Part shown: positions 1-5,940 of the stretch, piece by piece
Layout of the letters: the number at the start of each line of letters is the position of its first letter
How positions within the stretch are numbered: position 1 is the stretch's first letter
NCBI GenBank assembly: GCA_011772595.1
Contig: WVZH01000379.1
Span: 11,208 to 18,565, forward strand
From: Anaerolineales bacterium
GTDB taxonomy: Bacteria > Chloroflexota > Anaerolineae > Anaerolineales > E44-bin32
Direction of reading: 5' to 3'
Length of the DNA: 7,358 bases
The notes under the pieces: generated by a model
Seen by the model: only the letters and a program-made list of their open reading frames with translations
Database searches by the model: none
Told to the model about the DNA's origin: nothing
Translations under genes and position numbers: made by a program

Positions 1-186
1 GTCGAACATGCAGTGATCGCCCACGATCAGGGAGTACTCAAAGAGATCCGAGCAAACAAAGCCTGGATCGTCGATAGTAGGGGAGCTCGGGTTGGGCTTG
101 AGGGCACACTCGAGAATGGGATCCGATTATATATCCGCTACGTCGAAGAGCATCCTTCGGCTCCTTCAATCCCTGAAGGGTCATGA
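1..186 (+). CDS. 3' end of an unrecognised protein gene (partial)
   Basis: An open frame enters from the left edge in frame 1 and runs for 61 codons to a TGA at 184-186, so only the C-terminus is visible. The residues look like real protein: a segment with AWIVDSRG, then VGLEGTLENGIRLYIRYVEEHP, i.e. alternating hydrophobic and charged residues as in beta strands. The tail is Pro/Ser-rich (PSAPSIPEGS), as is common at the end of exported or modular proteins. I do not recognise the family. No intrinsic terminator is visible in the next 90 nt, so transcription may continue into the spacer before the S1 protease gene. Codon use resembles the downstream genes. The reading frame is well supported; the function is unknown. 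Confidence 0.6.
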   Translation, partial: VEHAVIAHDQGVLKEIRANKAWIVDSRGARVGLEGTLENGIRLYIRYVEEHPSAPSIPEGS

Positions 187-276
187 AGAACTCACAATAA
201 CCCAATCATGATGTTTGTGAAGAAGAAGCCGATCGATAGCGTAAACTTCACTACTGATCATCGACTTTGTGCCACT

Positions 277-310
277 TGGGGTCAGCATCGTCCATACCAG
301 GTGATACACT
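277..310 (+). promoter_or_regulatory. Candidate promoter of the S1 protease gene (module copy 1)
   Basis: TACACT at 305-310 is a plausible -10 box (4 of 6 against TATAAT). It is preceded by TG at 302-303, giving an extended -10 shape. Seventeen nt upstream lies TCAGCA (282-287), a weak -35 (3 of 6). The main support is comparison with the M6 gene upstream region: TGGGGTC, GCA, CCATAC and GG are kept at identical spacing at 1973-2000, followed again by TACACT. Conservation of CCATAC inside the spacer suggests a regulator-binding site as well as sigma-factor contacts. The predicted transcription start is near 317, giving a leader of about 177 nt. Confidence 0.5.
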
Positions 311-316
311 CAACAC

Positions 317-493
317 GATCGTTCTCCGAGAATCGATTGAGTATCCTCGATGTTTAGCGGGGACTCTCTTCATAGGATCGCAGCTTACACACCCCACAAC
401 TGGGAAGGAGGTGAAGCGACACTAGGAAGGAGAAGCGCTCAGCTCGATCAATTTATGAGAGGGAAACGAAAATATCCTTCATGAGGAGGAAAC
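317..493 (+). promoter_or_regulatory. Structured 5' leader of the S1 protease gene (copy 1)
   Basis: This is the untranslated leader predicted from the promoter above. Elements in order: a hairpin TCCTCG (344-349) / CGGGGA (358-363) with an 8-nt loop, extended by GAG (339-341) / CTC (366-368) across two mismatches; CTCTCTTCA at 364-372; a small stem CCCA (394-397 region) / TGGG (401-404) with a CAAC loop; AAGGAGGTGA at 405-414; AGGAAGGAG at 424-432; AGCGCTCAGCTCGA at 434-447; and the proximal RBS GAGGAGG at 483-489. The same elements occur at the same spacing upstream of the M6 gene. I do not recognise a known riboswitch core. There is no U-run after the hairpin, so transcription attenuation is not suggested. 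Confidence 0.55.
405..414 (+). promoter_or_regulatory. Distal SD-like element AAGGAGGTGA, 89 nt upstream of start
   Basis: This ten-base sequence matches the extended complement of the typical bacterial 16S rRNA 3' end. It lies far too distant to initiate at the ATG at 494, which has its own SD at 483-489. No start codon lies 5-9 nt downstream of it. By analogy with the STAB-SD of Bacillus cry3A leaders, it could hold a 30S subunit and protect the mRNA 5' region from nucleases. The role is inferred; the motif and its recurrence at 2101 and 6349 are seen directly. Confidence 0.55.
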
Positions 494-1378
494 ATGAGAA
501 AGCCAATTGTTATTCTTCTATTGACGACCGTCCTTTTGTTTGCGACGGTGGGCATCGCATCCGCTATCACCAACGGACAGCCGGACGAGGGACGGCATCC
601 CTATGTCGGACTGGTAATCTTCGGTTTCAACACAGACGATGGGTTTGTTCCGGGTTGGCGATGTAGTGGCGCGCTGATTGATCCGAACGTCGTGCTCACA
701 GCCGGGCATTGCACGGACGGCGCCGATTCGGCTCGCGTTTGGTTTGACGAAGGGCACATAGAATGGGGCACGTGGGATCCGGACACAAATCCCACGTGTG
801 CGGGAGAAACAGGTTATCCGTGTACTGGTGATGCGGCAGGGACTCCCATTACCAACCCAAAGTATCGTAGTGATGAAAATCCTTATGGCGGAGGCAACGG
901 CTTACCCGCCTTCTCCTATCGCGATACTGGGATTGTAGTATTGGACGAACCATTCGTTATGGACGAATACGCTCTCCTGCCTGACCCTGGTCAAGTGGAC
1001 GAACTCAAGAACAAGACGGATATCGACCTTGTAGGATATGGTGTCCAGTTTCAAGCACAAATCCCTGGTAAGTATCTCCCCCAACCTCCACCGTACTTTC
1101 GTTGGACAGGGCTGCGAAAACGGTTGTTCGCTCCAAGTAAGTTCGTCTCTGGACAATTTGTCCATAGCCCGGAGTATATGAGGCTTTCACTGAACCCGGG
1201 CGGTGGAAAGGGAGGCACTTGCTTTGGTGATTCTGGTGGACCGGATCTTCTGGGTGGAACGGATATAGTCCTTGCAGTCAACTCCTACGTCACTAACGTG
1301 AATTGTTCGGGTGTTGGCTACTCAGCCCGTGTCGACATCCCCGAAGTTCTGGATTGGATTAAAGGGTACTTGCCATAG
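494..1378 (+). CDS. Secreted S1-family (chymotrypsin-fold) serine protease
   Basis: The product is a 294-residue extracellular endopeptidase. Start ATG 494 follows GAGGAGG by 4 nt and begins a clear signal peptide (MRK, hydrophobic core 5-22, ASA at 22-24). The mature chain would begin at Ile25 (ITNG), the position that inserts into the active site in S1 proteases, so signal peptidase cleavage alone may activate it with no visible propeptide. The triad is His72 (LTAGHC), Asp144 (DTGIVVL) and Ser247 (GDSGGP). Cys57-Cys73 and Cys243-Cys271 match the classic disulfides. By alignment the specificity-pocket residue (chymotrypsin position 189) is Gly241, so trypsin-like cleavage after Lys/Arg is not predicted. 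Two further cysteines (102, 110) sit in an insertion before Asp144. The C-terminal helix VLDWIKGYL is as expected. The gene appears monocistronic, between the conserved promoter-leader module and a terminator hairpin at 1395. Confidence 0.92.
   Translation: MRKPIVILLLTTVLLFATVGIASAITNGQPDEGRHPYVGLVIFGFNTDDGFVPGWRCSGALIDPNVVLTAGHCTDGADSARVWFDEGHIEWGTWDPDTNPTCAGETGYPCTGDAAGTPITNPKYRSDENPYGGGNGLPAFSYRDTGIVVLDEPFVMDEYALLPDPGQVDELKNKTDIDLVGYGVQFQAQIPGKYLPQPPPYFRWTGLRKRLFAPSKFVSGQFVHSPEYMRLSLNPGGGKGGTCFGDSGGPDLLGGTDIVLAVNSYVTNVNCSGVGYSARVDIPEVLDWIKGYLP
769..798. repeat. Perfect 10-bp inverted repeat inside the S1 protease gene
   Basis: CACGTGGGAT (769-778) and ATCCCACGTG (789-798) are exact reverse complements with a 10-nt loop. 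Each arm contains the palindrome CACGTG. It encodes part of the insertion around residues 92-102 of the protease. It may form an mRNA hairpin or be chance; no regulatory role is shown. Confidence 0.6.
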
Positions 1379-1394
1379 TCACCTTTGCAATACG

Positions 1395-1428
1395 GAAATG
1401 GAGCCACCAACAATAGTGGCTCCATTTC
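1395..1428 (+). terminator. Terminator hairpin after the S1 protease gene
   Basis: GAAATGGAGCCAC (1395-1407) and GTGGCTCCATTTC (1416-1428) form a perfect 13-bp stem with an 8-nt loop, 17 nt after the stop codon. The 3' arm ends U-rich and is followed by TATTAAT, so the U-tract is short and interrupted. Factor-independent termination is likely but may be incomplete. The hairpin could also protect the mRNA 3' end. Confidence 0.8.
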
Positions 1429-1972
1429 TATTAATCCGATAAATATCTTTTGTTCAAAATAGCCAGAAAGAATTTAGAAACTTTCCAAAGAATATTGGTC
1501 ATCTGCAGTTCACAGAGGTAATACAATTCAAATCAGAGTACATGTCGAAACTTGTTCATAATGCGATATGTATGACCCTCCCATTTCAAGAAAGGTAGAA
1601 AATGCAAAATCCTTGAAAATTAATAGAACAAGAAGTATGCATGGATTCTGGGACCTCTGCTTTGGAGTCCATCTTCCACCTGATCAAAGGAGCGACGGCT
1701 CCCACGCCGTAGCGTACCTGCGTATGATACCTGCGCCAATCATCAGGTCTGTTGGCACCTTACACATCATCTCGATGCGAAGTAGAAGAGACATCCCAAA
1801 ATCCGATACGGCGTTAAACAAGCGCACCTTAGGTCATGTAGATTGCATCATTCATTGGAGAATACGGCATCGGGGAATTATTAAACCTGTTCAAAGATCA
1901 TTGACCTGCGCGCCAGTTGGTGCTAGCATCTTCATACACCTCTTGTGGGGGAGGCCACATAAACATGCCGAA
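1429..1972. other. Long spacer with no convincing gene
   Basis: About 540 nt lie between the S1 terminator and the second promoter module. A forward open frame from 1568 exists but has no RBS, has unconvincing composition, and runs through the conserved promoter and hairpin to stop inside AAGGAGGTGA. I reject it as a gene. On the minus strand only short pieces are open. The first ~200 nt are AT-rich and the rest is more balanced. Small inverted repeats are present: GGAGC (1689-1693) / GCTCC (1698-1702), the competing ACGGC (1695-1699) / GCCGT (1706-1710), and GCCAA / TTGGC around 1734-1756. It could be a decayed gene or hold an unannotated RNA, but nothing decides this. Confidence 0.4.
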
Positions 1973-2006
1973 TGGGGTCGGCAACTACCATACTTGGCGC
2001 TACACT
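1973..2006 (+). promoter_or_regulatory. Candidate promoter of the M6 peptidase gene (module copy 2)
   Basis: TACACT at 2001-2006 is the proposed -10 box. TCGGCA at 1978-1983 is the proposed -35 box with a 17-nt spacer (4 of 6 against TTGACA). TGGGGTC, GCA, CCATAC and GG are at exactly the same spacing as in the S1 promoter (277-310). Similarity fades upstream of TGGGGTC, marking the module's outer edge. The predicted start is near 2013, giving a leader of about 178 nt, nearly identical in length to copy 1. Confidence 0.5.
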
Positions 2007-2012
2007 TACTAT

Positions 2013-2190
2013 GGTCGTTTCTCAAGAAGCGAGTGAGAGTCCTCGGTATCTTACGAGGGCTCTCTTCACTTAATCGGAAATTACAGACACCACAAATGGG
2101 AAGGAGGTGAAGCGACGCTAGGAGGGAGAAGCGCTCAGCTCGAAAGTTACCAAAGAAGGAAAGGAACGATGTTTTCTTGAGGAGGAAAGC
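2013..2190 (+). promoter_or_regulatory. Structured 5' leader of the M6 peptidase gene (copy 2)
   Basis: This has the same element order as the S1 leader. The 5' hairpin is stronger here: 11 bp between GAGAGTCCTCG (2035-2045) and CGAGGGCTCTC (2054-2064), with one U-G pair and an 8-nt loop. It is followed by CTCTCTTCA (2060-2068, overlapping the 3' arm), a CCA/TGG mini-stem (about 2090-2099), AAGGAGGTGA (2101-2110), AGGAGGGAG (2120-2128) and AGCGCTCAGCTCGA (2130-2143). The proximal RBS is GAGGAGG at 2179-2185. Relative to copy 1, stem changes keep pairing (U-A against U-G at two positions), which supports RNA-level function, though two copies are thin evidence. Confidence 0.55.
2101..2110 (+). 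promoter_or_regulatory. Distal SD-like element AAGGAGGTGA, 90 nt upstream of start
   Basis: This is the second occurrence of the 10-nt anti-SD complement. It opens the most conserved part of the leader: 41 of 43 bases are shared with 405-447. It is not placed to serve the ATG at 2191, which has its own RBS. The proposed role is ribosome binding for mRNA stabilisation or standby, by inference. Confidence 0.55.
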
Positions 2191-4908
2191 ATGACACGCA
2201 AACTTGTACTAATTTCGGGTATCTTCCTGTTCATGGCAATCTTCCTTGGGGGGTCCGCTGCCTCTACAACCCCGGCAAAGATACCCGCGACCGATATGGC
2301 TGCTCACGGCATCTGGATGAGCCTGGCTCCACCACGCGTCGATCCGGAGGAATTCGCACCTGAAAGGCTATACGAGATTGATGAGGATGGCGCCCCAGGC
2401 TTCATCCCTCCCTCGTGGGCCCAAGTCTGGGCGAGGAAGCATCACCTCGGTCCCAATCCTCGAGCAGCCAAGGCCTTAGCACACGCAGAAGCACGCGCTA
2501 TTCAGAAGAACAAGAACCCTGCGGCTGAAAAGCGTGGAGTGGAGTACGCTAAGCTCCTTGTGTTACTCATCGAGTTTGACGATACAGTCGTGGATACGTT
2601 CGTAAACTGGGAACGACCAACGGACATCTTCGATCCAACCTGTGTCGTCGAGACCGTCGACTTCTCCGGTCCGATGCACGGTCTCTTGCCCGATCCAGCA
2701 ACTGTAGGCACCGGCCGCGACAACAACACGTTCTGGGTGCCAGACTTCAACGTCGAGCATTACGAAAAACTCCTGTTCTCCGAAGAAGGGATCACAGAGC
2801 GGGTGCGCACCGACTTGACTGGACCGGATGGTCAACCCGGAATCGACATCTCAGGGTATACGTTGCGCAACTACTTTCTCGAGAACTCGAGTGGCATGTA
2901 CGACCTGACTGGCACCGTCGTGGATTGGCTCACGCTACCTCACTCAGAAGCTTGGTATGGCGCCGATAGTTGTGCCGGCGGTGCTGCCAGCATGATAGGG
3001 CATCCGGATAACCCGATCGGAGCCCAGCAATCGGTGATCGATGCTGTAGACGCCCTCAATGCACGCGAGCCGGATTTCCCCTGGGACGAGTTCGACACCG
3101 ATGATGATGGTGTCGTTGACCATCTGGTGTTCGCCCATGCCGGCGTCGGTGAGGAAGGCGGGGGAGGTCCGGAAGGTACCTACTCCATCTGGTCCCACAG
3201 CTCTGATGTGATGCCGGCCGCTGGTGGATACGTTGCCTGCACTGCGGGAACACCAGGCTGTGATCCCGACCACGATATCCGCGTCATCAACTACATCATG
3301 CAGCCCGAGGATGCAGGGGTGGGAGTCTTCGCACACGAGTACGGGCACGACCTGGGTCTTCCTGACCTATACGACGTTGTTGGCAGTGGCGGCAGCGATG
3401 TCGCATTTTGGGCTCTGATGAACACTGGCAGCCACAGCGGTCCGATCTTCCAGGCCATCCCTTCGAACTTGGGGCTCTGGAGCAAGTGGGTACTTGGCTG
3501 GGCGGATCCGGTGATCATGGACAACGAAGATAAACCACGCACCATCAAGATCGGACAGACTTCTAATCCACCACTTGGCAGTGCGGATGGGATTAAAATA
3601 AACCTGCCCGATCAAGTGGCCACACTCTCCGTGCCACACAGCGGGGAGAACATGTGGTGGAGCAACAACGACTCCAACTGGGCTGACTATCGCCTAGGCC
3701 GAGATTTCGATCTGACAGGAGCTGTGGCACCAATCTTCACCTTCTGGACCGACTATACGATCGAAGTGTACTGGGACTATGCCTTCGTTGAAGTCTCTAC
3801 CGACGGCGGTATGACATGGGTGCAGTTGCCGGACATGGACGGCATCACCACCAACTTCGATCCTTTCGGCCGTCTCGTAGACTATGGCGGCCTTCAGAAC
3901 GGCATCACCGGCGATTCGGGTGGCTGGATCCAGATGCGTTTCGACCTTGCGGCCTACGCTGGTGAGAGCATAAAACTTCGGTTCCGCTACGCCACCGATG
4001 CCGGCTTCCTGGAGCGAGGTATGTTCGTCGACGATATCGCCATTGATGCCATCGGGTTCTTCGACGACGCCGAGAGTGGGCCAGGCGAATGGGTGAGCGA
4101 TCCGCAAGCCTTCGTTGGAACCCCGGGTGCGGGTTGGATCATGACCACAGGCACCTTCACCTTCCCACATTACTACATGGTCGAATGGCGTAGCTTGGAG
4201 GGTTTCGATGAGGGGCTGAAATATGCCTACGATTCCACCTTCCTTCGCTACGACACAGGCGAGTGGTTGGTTGAACGTGTACCTTACAATGCGCCAGGTA
4301 TGTTGGTGTGGTATCGCAATACGCGATACGCCATCAATGACGTGGGCAACCACCTCTTCGACCCGCCCAGCCCAGGGGCCAAAGGGACGCTTTTGCTCGT
4401 GGACGCCCACTTCGAGCCACTGCGTCGGATCCCCGGTACTGGCGGCTGTGTACTATGCAACATGCTCACTCGGCCGCAATCCTCGAACGCAGCCTTTAAC
4501 ACCTGGGGTACCTATCCCTTCCAAGAAGGGTATGAGGAAGTTGATGGCACCATCGTCCTCTCACCTGTCGACGCTCAACCGGCGGTGGACACCTTCACTG
4601 ACACCCTTGGTTGGGTGCCCGGAGTCGAGTTACGCCTGCCTTACCTCTACTGGCGGGACTTTGACGCTAGCGTGGTCGTGCCCTCGCATGAGGGAACACC
4701 ATACACCTGGCGGGTTGTCTGGCCGGATGGATCACCCGCAACCGATTTCTATGGTTTGGTCATCGCTGGCTATGAATTAGGCAGTGGTAATCCGGCCGAC
4801 TCCGGTGTAGAGATCGGTACATACGTGGAGATCCAAAACGTGGCGAATGATGACAGTTGGGCGACTGTTCACCTCTGGAACAGCCGCACCACACCACGGA
4901 ATCGCTAG
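2191..4908 (+). CDS. Secreted M6-family metallopeptidase (immune inhibitor A-like)
   Basis: This is a 905-residue zinc endopeptidase, somewhat longer than the roughly 800 residues I recall for Bacillus InhA. ATG 2191 follows GAGGAGG by 5 nt and starts a signal peptide (MTRK, hydrophobic core to about 20, cleavage near GSA-A at 23). Residues ~24-115 look like a charged, Ala-rich propeptide. The catalytic domain spans ~118-440. It contains an Asp-rich calcium-type loop DTDDDGVVDH (302-311), the zinc motif HEYGHDLGLPD (382-392; His382, Glu383, His386, Asp392 of HExxHxxGxxD), and a downstream Met (410) in ALMNTGSHSG. A MAM-like jelly-roll follows at ~480-620 (FTFWTDYTIEVYWDYAFVEV, then GMFVDDIAI), as in InhA. 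It includes an Asp-box-like STDGGMTW (536-543). The remaining ~290 residues hold a further InhA-type region and a beta-rich tail. No sortase or membrane anchor is seen, so it is probably fully secreted. It sits alone between its promoter module and a strong terminator. Confidence 0.92.
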   Translation: MTRKLVLISGIFLFMAIFLGGSAASTTPAKIPATDMAAHGIWMSLAPPRVDPEEFAPERLYEIDEDGAPGFIPPSWAQVWARKHHLGPNPRAAKALAHAEARAIQKNKNPAAEKRGVEYAKLLVLLIEFDDTVVDTFVNWERPTDIFDPTCVVETVDFSGPMHGLLPDPATVGTGRDNNTFWVPDFNVEHYEKLLFSEEGITERVRTDLTGPDGQPGIDISGYTLRNYFLENSSGMYDLTGTVVDWLTLPHSEAWYGADSCAGGAASMIGHPDNPIGAQQSVIDAVDALNAREPDFPWDEFDTDDDGVVDHLVFAHAGVGEEGGGGPEGTYSIWSHSSDVMPAAGGYVACTAGTPGCDPDHDIRVINYIMQPEDAGVGVFAHEYGHDLGLPDLYDVVGSGGSDVAFWALMNTGSHSGPIFQAIPSNLGLWSKWVLGWADPVIMDNEDKPRTIKIGQTSNPPLGSADGIKINLPDQVATLSVPHSGENMWWSNNDSNWADYRLGRDFDLTGAVAPIFTFWTDYTIEVYWDYAFVEVSTDGGMTWVQLPDMDGITTNFDPFGRLVDYGGLQNGITGDSGGWIQMRFDLAAYAGESIKLRFRYATDAGFLERGMFVDDIAIDAIGFFDDAESGPGEWVSDPQAFVGTPGAGWIMTTGTFTFPHYYMVEWRSLEGFDEGLKYAYDSTFLRYDTGEWLVERVPYNAPGMLVWYRNTRYAINDVGNHLFDPPSPGAKGTLLLVDAHFEPLRRIPGTGGCVLCNMLTRPQSSNAAFNTWGTYPFQEGYEEVDGTIVLSPVDAQPAVDTFTDTLGWVPGVELRLPYLYWRDFDASVVVPSHEGTPYTWRVVWPDGSPATDFYGLVIAGYELGSGNPADSGVEIGTYVEIQNVANDDSWATVHLWNSRTTPRNR

Positions 4909-4928
4909 GAGGACAATTCATCAATAAT

Positions 4929-4962
4929 AAAACCTCCTACCCAGTTTGGGGTAGGAGGTTTT
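4929..4962. terminator. Strong bidirectional intrinsic terminator
   Basis: AAAACCTCCTACCC (4929-4942) and GGGTAGGAGGTTTT (4949-4962) make a 14-bp perfect stem with a 6-nt loop, followed on the plus strand by TTTTTCTTTG. On the minus strand the same stem is followed by TTTTATTATTG. It lies between the convergent M6 gene (stop at 4908) and lipoprotein gene (stop at 4991), and probably ends both transcripts. Confidence 0.92.
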
Positions 4963-4990
4963 TCTTTGATCTAGACTGGAGAAGTATCTT

Positions 4991-5776
4991 TCATCCCTTT
5001 GGACAGTAAATCACACCTGTCTTTCTGTCGGTATGATAGACGTACTCCCACTCGTTCGCCAAGAGAACGACCCGATAGCCAGGGATGGCAGCAGGGTGAC
5101 GAGCTAGGCTTGGATCCCCACAACCGAAGCTCGTATCTTCCCATTCTGCCTTTTCAACGAGCGACACATTGATTTCTTCGGGTGTAATACTTAGACGCCT
5201 AGCAAGGTCTTGGATCGCTATGTCAATAAGCCTCTTCAAATCATCACTGTAAGGCGGATGTATTATCTCCTCCCTCAGAATAGTTGGCAAAGCTGAGATG
5301 CTTTCAATTGTAGCTTCTTCGATTGATTGGGCGATTAATAGTCTACCCTCCTCGTCACATAACACCTTCCGTCCTAAACCTGAGTGATATTCATAAAAAT
5401 CTTCCTCTACTTTCATAACTACCTTATACCCAGGTATGATAACTTCCGCATACATTACTCCGGGTTGGGGACATCCCAAACTCGTATCAGACCACTCCAC
5501 AGCCTCCGCGCTCAACAGCTGGATTGCCTCCTCAGTCACCTCGAGCCGCACAGCCAGATCTGCAATGGCTTGTTGGATGAGCAAGCTTTTATCATTGGAC
5601 ATGGACTCCACCTCTTCGTCGGGACCGGTATCTGAAACTTCCCCTATCGTCTCCAGCTGCGGGCTGGGTGAACCAATAGAGTTCGTGGATTGAATGGAAT
5701 CCTTAGCCTCGATCACACACGCAGCAAGCGAAGCAGAGAAGAGTAGTAATGCCCCCACCATAGTGCGCGTCTTCAT
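4991..5776 (-). CDS. Lipoprotein with two tandem copies of a Cys-containing domain
   Basis: The product is 261 residues. I start it at the ATG on complement 5774-5776, which is preceded by GGGAGG with a good spacer (GGGAGGTTTGG-ATG) and begins a lipoprotein signal: MKTRT, a hydrophobic stretch, then lipobox LAAC with Cys20 as the acylated residue. The frame stays open 84 codons further upstream, but that part is Arg-rich and lacks a signal. Residues 25-62 are a Ser/Glu-rich linker. Two homologous units follow, ~66-140 and ~183-258. Each has a helix (IADLAVRLEVTEEAI / IQDLARRLSITPEEI), then a W-x-D-T-S-x-G-C motif, P-G-Y-[KR]-V-V, Y-x-Y-H and a second Cys (102/140 and 219/258), probably disulfide pairs. 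I recall this repeat from secreted Chloroflexota and cyanobacterial proteins of unknown function. No enzyme motif is seen; a binding or inhibitor-like surface role is speculation. It converges on the M6 gene. Confidence 0.85.
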   Translation of the reverse strand: MKTRTMVGALLLFSASLAACVIEAKDSIQSTNSIGSPSPQLETIGEVSDTGPDEEVESMSNDKSLLIQQAIADLAVRLEVTEEAIQLLSAEAVEWSDTSLGCPQPGVMYAEVIIPGYKVVMKVEEDFYEYHSGLGRKVLCDEEGRLLIAQSIEEATIESISALPTILREEIIHPPYSDDLKRLIDIAIQDLARRLSITPEEINVSLVEKAEWEDTSFGCGDPSLARHPAAIPGYRVVLLANEWEYVYHTDRKTGVIYCPKG

Positions 5777-5826
5777 CCAAACCTCCCTCGAATCGACCCT
5801 CAACACTCCTAGTCTACATCTATTAA

Positions 5827-5852
5827 AACGTTCGGAAAGCCTAAATGGTTCC
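5827..5852 (-). promoter_or_regulatory. Possible ECF-sigma-type promoter of the lipoprotein gene
   Basis: On the minus strand GGAAC (complement of 5848-5852) is followed after 18 nt by GTT (complement of 5827-5829). This matches the GGAA[CT]-N17-18-GTT pattern of several actinobacterial extracytoplasmic-function sigma factors. It lies about 50 nt upstream of the start codon, suitable for an envelope-stress lipoprotein. The pattern is short and could be chance, and no good sigma-70 boxes were found as an alternative. Confidence 0.28.
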
Positions 5853-5940
5853 CGATATCTACATGGAGATAATTGCCAATGAAACATTAAAGGCTTCCTG
5901 AAGCAATTCCTCGTATGGAATCCGGAAGCATAGCGTCCGG

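Noticed and set aside
411..425. Mini-ORF GTG AAG CGA CAC TAG after the distal SD (copy 2 at 2107-2121 reads GTG AAG CGA CGC TAG; the third leader has GTG ATG CAT TTA GCG TGA at 6354-6371)
   Set aside because: The GTG abuts the GGAG with no spacer, so initiation there is unlikely. The third leader encodes different residues, so there is no shared peptide. Still worth a glance in ribosome profiling.
317..493. Leader as a known riboswitch (c-di-GMP, TPP, cobalamin, glycine, SAM, guanidine, fluoride)
   Set aside because: None of the core motifs I remember for these classes is present. A covariance search (Rfam) would be decisive.
1568..2110. Forward open frame of 180 codons in the spacer before the M6 gene
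   Set aside because: It has no RBS and atypical composition, and it runs through the conserved promoter and hairpin to stop within AAGGAGGTGA. Conservation between the two module copies is at DNA/RNA level.
3694..4410. 238-codon antisense open frame inside the M6 gene
   Set aside because: It is a shadow of the strongly supported M6 coding frame, with no RBS or recognisable domain.
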